Source: Candidatus Omnitrophica bacterium UBA1562 (lineage in GTDB: Bacteria; Omnitrophota; Gorgyraeia; Gygaellales; Profunditerraquicolaceae). Taken from it: DNA of 6,058 nucleotides. Numbering within the stretch: position 1 is the first letter of the stretch; every line of letters begins with the position of its first letter. The notes beneath the pieces were generated by a model. The model searched no databases. It was given only the letters and a program-made list of their open reading frames with translations, and was not told the origin of the DNA. The stretch is taken from positions 1 to 6,058 of the forward strand of contig DCOU01000044.1 of assembly GCA_002322525.1 (NCBI GenBank). The letters run 5' to 3'. Below are positions 1 to 4,494 of this stretch, one piece after another. The position numbers and the translations under genes are program-made.

Positions 1-644
1 ATCTGAAAGGCGGTCCCTGAATCAAGCCCTTTGGAAAGCACGGTCTTTGAAATTGAATCCGGATTCTCCAGAACTTGCTTATAAGTATCAGCCGAGCCTA
101 TGGTGCTAACGATGCCTTCTCCCACGCGTGCAATGATGGTCTCTTCGGTTGCGCCACCCACTAATCTTTCCAAATTCGCCCGAACAGTAACCCTTGCCTT
201 TGCTTTAAGCTCTATCCCGTCTTTTGCCACAGCTGCCAAAATCCCCTCTTTAGGCGCATCGATTACTTTGGGATTAACCGAGGTTTTTACCGCCTCCAGA
301 ACATCGCGGCCTGCCAGGTCAATAGCACAGGCGCGCTCAAAGGCTAAATTAAGATTTGCCTTATCTGCTGAGATAAGCGCCTGCACAACCCGAATGACAT
401 TACCGCCTGCAAGATAATGCGCTTCTAATCTGTCGGTATTAACTGATAAGCCTGCCTTATGCGACATGATTAAAGAATTGATGATTATGTGGGGAGCAAC
501 TTTCCTTAACCGCATACCCACCAGGCTCAATATTCCGATACGCACTCCCGCGGCAACTGCCGTAATCCAAAGGCGCACCGGGATAAGATAAAAGAAAAAC
601 CACATAAAAACCAGAGCCAAGATTACCAAAATAGGCAAAAACAT
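1..644 (-). CDS. floA: Flotillin-like protein FloA, N-terminal part (C-terminus outside window)
   Basis: I translated this frame by hand; it begins MFLPILVILALVFMWFFFYL and stays open to the window edge, giving 214 codons. Residues 3-45 form the membrane-embedded hydrophobic hairpin. It is followed by family signatures: RLEAHYLAGGNV (72-83), FERACAIDLAGRDVLEAV (102-119), NPKVI (124-128), AKARVTVRANLERLVGGA (148-165) and ETIIARVGEGIVSTIGS (168-184). These closely match Bacillus subtilis FloA (YqfA), a bacterial flotillin of about 330 residues that scaffolds membrane microdomains, so roughly the last 115 residues, including the coiled-coil region, are missing. The ATG is fixed by a perfect AAGGAGG at 652-658, 7 bases upstream. 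floA is normally next to NfeD genes, as here. An IS6-type element sits just upstream, so its original transcription from the nfeD promoter is probably disturbed. The coding sequence itself looks intact. Confidence 0.95.
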   Translation of the reverse strand, partial: MFLPILVILALVFMWFFFYLIPVRLWITAVAAGVRIGILSLVGMRLRKVAPHIIINSLIMSHKAGLSVNTDRLEAHYLAGGNVIRVVQALISADKANLNLAFERACAIDLAGRDVLEAVKTSVNPKVIDAPKEGILAAVAKDGIELKAKARVTVRANLERLVGGATEETIIARVGEGIVSTIGSADTYKQVLENPDSISKTVLSKGLDSGTAFQ

Positions 645-650
645 GTGCAC

Positions 651-660
651 ACCTCCTTTT
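651..660 (-). promoter_or_regulatory. Shine-Dalgarno site of floA next to the IS junction
   Basis: On the minus strand AAAAGGAGGT lies 7 bases before the floA ATG. Its first A (660) is also the outermost base of the left copy of the 8-bp target duplication, so the insertion left the whole ribosome site in place. Confidence 0.85.
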
Positions 661-667
661 ATAGTTC
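660..667. repeat. Target-site duplication, left copy (TATAGTTC)
   Basis: This 8-bp direct repeat lies immediately outside the left IS end and is identical to 2061-2068. The intact pair indicates ordinary transposition and a fairly recent insertion. Confidence 0.92.
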
Positions 668-682
668 GGCTCTTTCGCAAGA
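668..682 (+). repeat. Left terminal inverted repeat of the IS
   Basis: GGCTCTTTCGCAAGA matches the reverse complement of 2046-2060 at 13 of 15 positions. Unlike the right end, it is embedded in a perfect hairpin (669-688). Confidence 0.9.
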
Positions 683-688
683 AAGAGC
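669..688 (+). terminator. GCAA-tetraloop hairpin in the left IS end, possible read-in terminator
   Basis: GCTCTTTC, GCAA and GAAAGAGC form a perfect 8-bp stem closed by a GNRA-type tetraloop, followed on the plus strand by TTGATTTTTATC. A second small hairpin, TTGAT/ATCAA, lies at 689-702. Plus-strand transcripts entering from the floA side would meet this before the transposase gene. The U-run is short (five, starting four bases after the stem), so termination is plausible but not certain. Confidence 0.45.
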
Positions 689-717
689 TTGATTTTTATC
701 AACTCCTCTCGGTAAAT
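689..717 (+). promoter_or_regulatory. Weak candidate promoter of the transposase
   Basis: A TTGATT box (689-694) is separated by 17 bases from GTAAAT (712-717). The -35 matches consensus at 4 of 6 positions and the -10 at only 3 of 6, so this is weak. Its interest is positional: initiation near 724 would leave out the left arm (703-724) of the hairpin that hides the transposase ribosome site. Confidence 0.25.
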
Positions 718-769
718 GGTGTAAGGTAAGCGAAAATTTATTACACCCATTTTTTCAACCGAAAGGAGG
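703..769 (+). promoter_or_regulatory. Transposase 5' leader hairpin that sequesters the Shine-Dalgarno site
   Basis: CTCCTCTCGGT (703-713) pairs with ACCGAAAGGAG (758-768) at 10 of 11 positions. AAATGGTGTAA (714-724) pairs with TTACACCCATTT (741-752) with a single bulged C. A bulge at 753-757 and a loop at 725-740 remain. The 3' arm covers GGAGG (765-769), the transposase ribosome site that lies 5 bases before the ATG. A transcript containing both arms should translate the transposase poorly, whereas one starting inside the left arm should not form the long stem. IS10 and IS50 are known to use this logic against read-in transcripts; its use here is inference. Confidence 0.6.
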
Positions 770-774
770 TTTTT

Positions 775-1875
775 ATGCCTAATTTTGTTAAAGAACGTGT
801 TCCTTGTCCGCGCTGCGGTTCTGATACTTATGCCTGGGGTCATCCAACAGGCGAACGTCATCTGCAAAGATATCGCTGCAAGAATTCTGACTGCCGCAGG
901 CAATTTGTTCCCGGTAAACCGGAACGTATCAGGAAATACCCTACGGTTATCTGTCCTAAATGCGGCGGCACGATGTCAATATTCAAACATATCTCTGATG
1001 GTTACCGTATGCGCTGTAATAAACACAACCTCAAGAAAAAATCCCAACGCTGTAACCATAAACTAAATATCCCTTTGCCCGGTAAATCTTTTGAAATTGC
1101 CAAAGATCCGATTGAATGTATTGAAACAGCCTTAGCCATTAAATTTAGCTGGCCTAAGATGTCCTTCAGTAATTCGTCTGTATCTTTAGCCCTGTATTTT
1201 GCTGTTTTTATGTCCATACCGGCTACAGCTGTATCTAAGATTATGCGGGATATGTATAAAGTGAATATCTCTCATGATGCTATAACCAGATGGACGCACA
1301 AGGCAGCTTTGAATATCCATAAGAACTTAGGCTTATTGTCTGTCCCTAAGGCTCGCGGCAGACGCAGAACCCTTACCGACGAGACTGTATTTTGGGTCAG
1401 AGGCAACAAACGCTGGGTTTGGATGACCAAAGAGTCAAAGTTTGATTCTGAGCAAAGCTGGTTTATTTCGCCCAGGCGTTCAACTGAATACGCAAGGAGT
1501 AACTTTAATATCGCCTTTACTGCCTCGCCCTGCTTAAAGAACATTCAGGCCTTAACCGATGGCCTTTGGAGTTATGGCTCTGCTTTAGCTGATTTAGGCT
1601 TTGATGAAGATAAACACAAGGTCTATCACGGATTCTTTGAAAGGCCAAACAATAACCGCAGAGAGCGCAGCTGGTCAACCTTAAAGATTAACGCCAGGCC
1701 TTATCGCGGCTTTAAGTCTGATTTAGGCTTATGGAGCTTTGTGACTTTGCAGGTTTATCTGCACAATTATTTTAAACCCAACACCAGACTCAATGGCCCA
1801 ACACCGGCTGAGGCTTCAGGAACGAAGCTTCCTTATTGTCATTCTTATTGGAAGCTGTTCCTTAAGTTCTTATAA
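775..1875 (+). CDS. IS6-family-like DD34E transposase with two N-terminal zinc ribbons
   Basis: This 366-residue protein would cut and join the ends of the surrounding element. Two zinc ribbons come first: C11-x2-C14 with C35/C40, and C60-x2-C63 with C81/C93. A helix-turn-helix-like stretch follows at about 135-178 (PATAVSKIM ... SHDAITRW). The RNase-H-fold catalytic core has D202 in LTDETVFWVRG, D262 in LTDGLWSYGSAL, and E297 in RRERSWSTLK. The D262-E297 interval is 34 residues, and K304 lies 7 residues after the glutamate, as expected for DDE enzymes. The motif RGFKS follows. The DDE core resembles IS6/IS240 transposases, usually about 230-270 residues; the extra length is the zinc-ribbon N-terminus. 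The ATG has AAAGGAGG 5 bases upstream. All catalytic residues and both IS ends are present, so it may be active. Confidence 0.92.
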   Translation: MPNFVKERVPCPRCGSDTYAWGHPTGERHLQRYRCKNSDCRRQFVPGKPERIRKYPTVICPKCGGTMSIFKHISDGYRMRCNKHNLKKKSQRCNHKLNIPLPGKSFEIAKDPIECIETALAIKFSWPKMSFSNSSVSLALYFAVFMSIPATAVSKIMRDMYKVNISHDAITRWTHKAALNIHKNLGLLSVPKARGRRRTLTDETVFWVRGNKRWVWMTKESKFDSEQSWFISPRRSTEYARSNFNIAFTASPCLKNIQALTDGLWSYGSALADLGFDEDKHKVYHGFFERPNNNRRERSWSTLKINARPYRGFKSDLGLWSFVTLQVYLHNYFKPNTRLNGPTPAEASGTKLPYCHSYWKLFLKFL

Positions 1876-2045
1876 TATTGACAAAGAACAAATTGCTCTT
1901 TGATATCTAATCTATCGTCTATGGACGAAGTATCGCCAAAATATAGTTTATTCCTTATAAAAATTGTTTTTGACATCTTTTTTGTTTTAAGATACCCTAT
2001 ATCTAACCCACCTTTACCGAGAAAGTGCTCATCTCGTATCATTCA

Positions 2046-2060
2046 TTTTGCGAAAGAACC
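2046..2060 (-). repeat. Right terminal inverted repeat of the IS
   Basis: Read on the minus strand this is GGTTCTTTCGCAAAA, pairing with the left end at 668-682. Its outermost G (2060) serves as the third base of the short nfeD TAG stop codon. Confidence 0.9.
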
Positions 2061-2530
2061 TATAGTTCCTCTTTCACTATAACCTTATCTCCTTCAACCT
2101 TGACAACCTTGATTTTTTTGTCTTTATCTATAAACATGCTTTCCGCAGTAACATCTATGCGTTTGCCTTCAATAAGCACAATGCCTGAAGGGTGCAATGC
2201 GGTTATGGCGATGCCGGTCTTATTAAGAAAATAGGATAAATCTTCTGCGGGGATAAACCCTTTTTCTTTCTCCTCTTTAGTATCCAGACGAATCTTTCTC
2301 CAGAAAGGACTTTTTGCGAAAATCCTAAAGAATAAAATTATGGTTAATATACTTGCCAGCGAAGCCGCTATTCCTAAGAACAAGCTCTGCCTGAGGGTAT
2401 TATAACAGCCAATGATAATAAATACAATACCGGTTATGCCCGGTATGCCAAAGCCCGGAGTAAGTAATTCTATCAGAAGAAGAATAAAACCCAAGCTGAT
2501 AAAAAATATAATCGCTAAACCAGATGGCAA
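2060..2530 (-). CDS. Short NfeD-family membrane protein (TM segments plus OB-fold domain)
   Basis: This 156-residue NfeD-like protein lacks the protease domain. Two hydrophobic segments (about 4-23 and 31-42) flank the family motif LLTPGFGIPGITG (22-34), and a third lies at about 49-70. A charged linker follows, then the C-terminal NfeD OB-fold (about 103-154: NKTGIAITALHPSG, GKRIDVTAES, GDKVIVKEE). Such proteins pair with flotillin/stomatin-type partners; binding FloA is inferred from gene order. The start is a TTG one base after the upstream nfeD stop, with AAGGAGG (2537-2543) 6 bases ahead, so translation is probably coupled. The TAG stop straddles the IS junction: T and A come from the target duplication and G from the element. 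Before insertion it was TAA at the same place, so the protein is unaltered. Confidence 0.92.
   Translation of the reverse strand: MPSGLAIIFFISLGFILLLIELLTPGFGIPGITGIVFIIIGCYNTLRQSLFLGIAASLASILTIILFFRIFAKSPFWRKIRLDTKEEKEKGFIPAEDLSYFLNKTGIAITALHPSGIVLIEGKRIDVTAESMFIDKDKKIKVVKVEGDKVIVKEEL
2061..2068. repeat. Target-site duplication, right copy (TATAGTTC)
   Basis: This copy is identical to 660-667. On the minus strand it reads GAACTATA and contributes the TA of the rebuilt nfeD stop codon. Confidence 0.92.
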
Positions 2531-2531
2531 A

Positions 2532-3962
2532 TCAAGCCTCCTTGACTACAATTTTTCCGCCAGAAACATCCGCCACCACAATATCCCTGTCTTTTTCTAT
2601 AAAATCACCTTCGGTGACGACATCTAACATTTCTCCACCGATATCCGCCTTTCCCGAAGGCCTCAAGACCGTAACGGTTTTGCCTTTTTTGCCTAAATAT
2701 TTATCAAAAGAAACTGTGGAACGAAAGCCTTCTTCTTTTTTTTCTTCCGTAGTAAGTATGATACTTTTCCAGAGTCTGGTTTTCGGCAAGAACTTTAAAC
2801 CAAGTATAGCTACCAGGACAGTAAAGACAATCGCATAACCCAATGTAGAAAATGCCCGGCCAAGCTGAATTTGGGGTAAATGCAGAGGAAATTTTAAAAG
2901 GGCAAGAAATATGCCGGTAACGATTAATGCCATACCGGCGATCCCTGCAATCCCGAATCCCGGTATAATAAATATTTCAAGAAACACCAAGACCACGCCG
3001 ATTCCGAATATCACAATCTCTGTCCAGTTTGCCAGGCCTGCCAGATAATGCCCCCAGAAGAATAATACCAGGAATATCGCGCCTAAAGTGCCGGAGATTC
3101 CCCAGCCGGGTATTTTTAGTTCAAAAAGCAAACCCAAGAAACCCAGCGTTAAAAGCAAAGGGCTAATTAGTGGATGCGTGATGAGGCGCACTAAAGCTTC
3201 AGACCAGGTAATCTCGGTGAAAATTGCGTCTGTTTCATTGAGTTCAAGATGCTTAAATAGCTCCTGGCGGTTTTTTACTACGGCGCTTGCAAGGCCCAGT
3301 TCCTTTGCTTCGGATGCGGTAAGGTTAAGCAGTTTTCCTTTGGGGTTGATTGTCTTTACGATTTGGATTTGGCCTTCTTTGTGCCGCGGCTTTATCTCCT
3401 CGATTTCCTGGGCGGTCAGGATCCTTAAATCATCTTTTACCTTGACCAGTTTTATTTCAAAGTCCTTGTCAACCATGGCTAATGCTAAGTTAGCAGGATA
3501 ATTGTTTATCTCTGCGACGGATTTGAATTTCGCCCTTATTGCGGAAACTGTCTTTTCATCCGTGGCTGTATCTTGCGCGCCAAAACCCATTGCCCTTGGC
3601 TCTGCTGAACCGATACTTGAACCCGGCGCCATAATTATATTTTGGCTTGCCAGAGCGATTAGCGCGCCTGCTGACCAGGCATTCCCTTCAATAAAAGCAA
3701 TGGATTTTATGGGCTTGAAATCTTGGAGGTATTTACAGATATCCAAGGCAGCATCAACCCTTCCGCCAAACGTATCTATTTCTAAAATTATTGCCTTGGC
3801 ATTATTTTCTTTCGCCTCCTGCAAGGCGCGCTTTACAAAACTAGATAAGCCCAAATCAATTGCGCCCTTAATGGGAATGATATAAAAAGGCTCCTTAACC
3901 TGTGTAAAGGCGATGCCTGCAAAGAACAGAATAATTATTATCAGAAGAATAATTTTTCTCAT
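2532..3962 (-). CDS. Long NfeD protein: ClpP-class membrane serine protease with NfeD domain
   Basis: This 476-residue protein has full length for the YqeZ/PH1510 type. Residues 1-20 are a signal peptide or anchor. A ClpP/crotonase-fold protease domain (about 25-230) holds EIDTFGGRVDAA (61-72) and the nucleophile Ser97 in AWSAGALIA. The likely Lys partner is K137 in TDEKTVSA, by analogy with the Ser97-Lys138 dyad of Pyrococcus PH1510, which cleaves near the C-terminus of its partner stomatin. LTASEAKELGLASAVV (214-229) closes the domain. Several membrane segments follow (about 264-305, 313-334, 337-357, 372-392), with two PG-W/F-GI turns (285-289, 334-338). The soluble C-terminal OB-fold spans about 424-475. 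It heads an operon with short nfeD and, originally, floA, so membrane protein quality control at FloA microdomains is inferred. No Shine-Dalgarno precedes the ATG, and a TATAAT box lies only 8 bases upstream. Confidence 0.93.
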   Translation of the reverse strand: MRKIILLIIIILFFAGIAFTQVKEPFYIIPIKGAIDLGLSSFVKRALQEAKENNAKAIILEIDTFGGRVDAALDICKYLQDFKPIKSIAFIEGNAWSAGALIALASQNIIMAPGSSIGSAEPRAMGFGAQDTATDEKTVSAIRAKFKSVAEINNYPANLALAMVDKDFEIKLVKVKDDLRILTAQEIEEIKPRHKEGQIQIVKTINPKGKLLNLTASEAKELGLASAVVKNRQELFKHLELNETDAIFTEITWSEALVRLITHPLISPLLLTLGFLGLLFELKIPGWGISGTLGAIFLVLFFWGHYLAGLANWTEIVIFGIGVVLVFLEIFIIPGFGIAGIAGMALIVTGIFLALLKFPLHLPQIQLGRAFSTLGYAIVFTVLVAILGLKFLPKTRLWKSIILTTEEKKEEGFRSTVSFDKYLGKKGKTVTVLRPSGKADIGGEMLDVVTEGDFIEKDRDIVVADVSGGKIVVKEA

Positions 3963-3970
3963 AAGTATTA

Positions 3971-3999
3971 ATTATATGCGGCTACTCTTATTATTGTAA
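3971..3999 (-). promoter_or_regulatory. Promoter of the nfeD-nfeD-floA operon, probably leaderless
   Basis: On the minus strand there is a perfect TATAAT (3971-3976). It is preceded, 17 bases away, by TTACAA (3994-3999), a 3 of 6 match to the -35 consensus. Only 8 bases separate the -10 box from the nfeD ATG (3962), so transcription should begin at or within two bases of the start codon. The absence of a Shine-Dalgarno sequence before this ATG, in contrast to the strong ones on the downstream genes, fits a leaderless message. Confidence 0.6.
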
Positions 4000-4031
4000 C
4001 TCTATAAAAGAGAATTTTCAACTGCTTTTTT

Positions 4032-4192
4032 GAGGTCTCTGAAAAACTCCTAATTTTAGGTCAGAGACCTCTGATTACTGAGATTACAAAAGATTACAGA
4101 GATTTTTCTCGTCGGTAACGTAATCACTGTAATCTATCTTAATCGCTGCAATCAGAGAGCTCTGCCTATTTTTAGACTTTTTCAGAGCTCTC
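4032..4192. repeat. ~160-bp imperfect palindrome of two nested hairpin arms (MITE- or REP-like)
   Basis: The left arm (4032-4104) and the reverse complement of the right arm (4121-4192) align with about 56 of 71 bases identical and two gaps, by hand count. The loop between them is 4105-4120. Each arm starts with its own hairpin: GAGGTCTCTGA (4032-4042) with TCAGAGACCTC (4061-4071), and AGAGAGCTCTG (4154-4164) with CAGAGCTCTCT (4183-4193). Toward the centre, short GATTAC units repeat. T-runs of five to six bases flank both ends (4026-4031 and 4193-4197) and could be a target duplication. There is no ORF inside. It could be a miniature inverted-repeat element mobilised in trans, a REP/BIME-type repeat, or a structured RNA. 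Confidence 0.75.
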
Positions 4193-4197
4193 TTTTT
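4154..4197 (+). terminator. Terminator-shaped hairpin with T-run (plus strand), part of the palindrome
   Basis: AGAGAGCTCTG and CAGAGCTCTCT form an 11-bp perfect stem with an 18-base loop, and TTTT continues to 4197. It has the shape of an intrinsic terminator on the plus strand, but no plus-strand gene lies upstream to use it. It may serve only as part of the palindromic element or block antisense transcription. Confidence 0.4.
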
Positions 4198-4279
4198 AAT
4201 CCTCATGATGGGGCCCTACAAAGCGCGTATCATTACTGCCGCATTTAGGACATTCAACTGGCAGGGGCCAATCAAACAT
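4196..4279 (-). CDS. Possible 27-residue zinc-ribbon protein or gene remnant
   Basis: A short ORF reads MFDWPLPVECPKCGSNDTRF followed by VGPHHED. CPKCG is one half of a zinc ribbon, as in FmdB-like proteins, rubredoxin-type knuckles or transposase N-termini, with no second CxxC pair. No Shine-Dalgarno precedes the ATG (4279), and the same frame is closed by three stop codons just upstream. The stop TAA falls exactly at the edge of the palindromic repeat, so the ORF may have been truncated when that repeat arrived. It could equally be a true micro-protein binding metal together with the terminal HHED. I do not recognise a specific family. Confidence 0.3.
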   Translation of the reverse strand: MFDWPLPVECPKCGSNDTRFVGPHHED

Positions 4280-4288
4280 AATTTATCA

Positions 4289-4417
4289 TCAACCAACTTC
4301 CCCGTATTGTGAAAGTTGCTTTATCATTTTAAGCATATTGGGATGCGTGCTTAACTGTTTGAATTCGCATATTTTGTTATTTTTGCTTTCTGATAACAAA
4401 AAACCGCCCTCCTGCAT
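4289..4417 (-). CDS. Possible 42-residue small ORF, function unknown
   Basis: The ORF starts MQEGGFLLSESKNNK and ends MIKQLSQYGEVG; its second half looks like an amphipathic helix. It has no ribosome site of its own, but its ATG overlaps the stop of an 8-codon ORF as TAATG, which could allow coupled translation. It lies in the same frame as the zinc-ribbon ORF at 4279-4196, separated only by TGA TGA TAA ATT. The terminator-like hairpin at 4398-4434 covers its first codons, so it would be expressed only on read-through. Chance is a serious alternative. Confidence 0.2.
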   Translation of the reverse strand: MQEGGFLLSESKNNKICEFKQLSTHPNMLKMIKQLSQYGEVG

Positions 4418-4434
4418 TAACTACAGAATGGCGG
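4398..4434 (-). terminator. Rho-independent terminator of the DUF5752-treT unit
   Basis: On the minus strand CCGCC (4434-4430) pairs with GGCGG (4408-4404), with an inner CTG/CAG pairing (4426-4424 with 4414-4412), and is followed directly by six T (4403-4398). It lies 61 bases after the treT stop, with no plus-strand role. A separate 6-bp hairpin CCAGAA/TTCTGG (4452-4471) stands between the stop and this structure. Confidence 0.6.
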
Positions 4435-4443
4435 CCCGACCAT
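4417..4443 (-). CDS. Possible 8-codon leader peptide MVGPPFCS
   Basis: ATG (4443) is preceded by GGAGG (4451-4455) at 7 bases, the best ribosome site in this intergenic region. The ORF codes MVGPPFCS and ends TAA, overlapping the ATG of the 42-codon ORF. Its CCG-CCA codons form the 5' arm of the terminator hairpin, so a translating ribosome would melt it, a layout like an attenuator. The hairpin at 4452-4471 overlaps the GG of its ribosome site. All this may be coincidence. Confidence 0.2.
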   Translation of the reverse strand: MVGPPFCS

Positions 4444-4494
4444 CTAAAATCCTCCAGAAACATATACTTCTGGACCCTTATTTTGGTAAGTTAA

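Larger units (their letters stand above)
668..2060 (+). mobile_element. Complete IS6-family-like insertion sequence (1393 bp)
   Basis: The ends are 15-bp imperfect inverted repeats (13 of 15 match), beginning GGCTCTTTCGCAAGA on the left and GGTTCTTTCGCAAAA on the right. They resemble the IS26 terminus GGCACTGTTGCAAA. Both ends are flanked by an exact 8-bp direct repeat TATAGTTC (660-667 and 2061-2068), the duplication size typical of the IS6 family. The single gene is a DD34E transposase. Removing the element and one repeat restores a short nfeD stop TAA followed by the floA ribosome site, which confirms the boundaries. At 1393 bp it is longer than classical 0.7-0.9 kb IS6 members, because the transposase carries two extra zinc ribbons and 185 bases of AT-rich DNA (1876-2060) follow the gene. 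I see no passenger gene there, only a small TCGTC/GACGA hairpin at 1915-1928. Confidence 0.93.
3963..4494. other. 532-bp intergenic region between treT-like gene and nfeD operon
   Basis: No conventional gene is visible. From the treT side toward nfeD, this stretch holds a small hairpin (4452-4471), an 8-codon ORF overlapping a terminator-like hairpin, a 42-codon ORF, a 27-codon zinc-ribbon ORF, a ~160-bp palindromic repeat and the nfeD promoter. Each is listed separately. Confidence 0.8.

Noticed and set aside
100..417. Plus-strand open frame of 105 codons
   Set aside because: It is antisense to floA, whose minus-strand frame matches the family throughout; low-complexity composition and no ribosome site.
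668..720. Outward promoter in the IS left end driving floA
   Set aside because: TATAAA at 657-662 on the minus strand overlaps the floA ribosome site and lacks a -35 box at 17 bases; other pairs match too poorly.
457..903. Minus-strand open frame of 148 codons across floA, the IS end and the transposase
   Set aside because: It is out of frame with floA, spans the IS junction and overlaps the transposase; it is an accident of the insertion.
1845..2042. Minus-strand 65-codon open frame in the IS right end
   Set aside because: No ribosome site before 2042, it overlaps the end of the transposase gene, and it has no recognisable motif. An antisense passenger gene is not supported.
3088..3885. 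Two long plus-strand open frames (3088-3501 and 3502-3885)
   Set aside because: Both are antisense shadows of the long NfeD gene, with serine/leucine-rich translations and no start signals.
4073..4153. Short spaced GATTAC repeats considered as a CRISPR array
   Set aside because: Units are only 6 bases with 3-4 base gaps and are mirrored; there are no direct repeats of CRISPR length or cas genes.
4430..4443. GGCGGCCCGACCA resembling a tRNA 3' end
   Set aside because: No complementary acceptor strand, T-arm or anticodon arm occurs within 90 bases upstream on the plus strand; the GGCGG belongs to the terminator hairpin.
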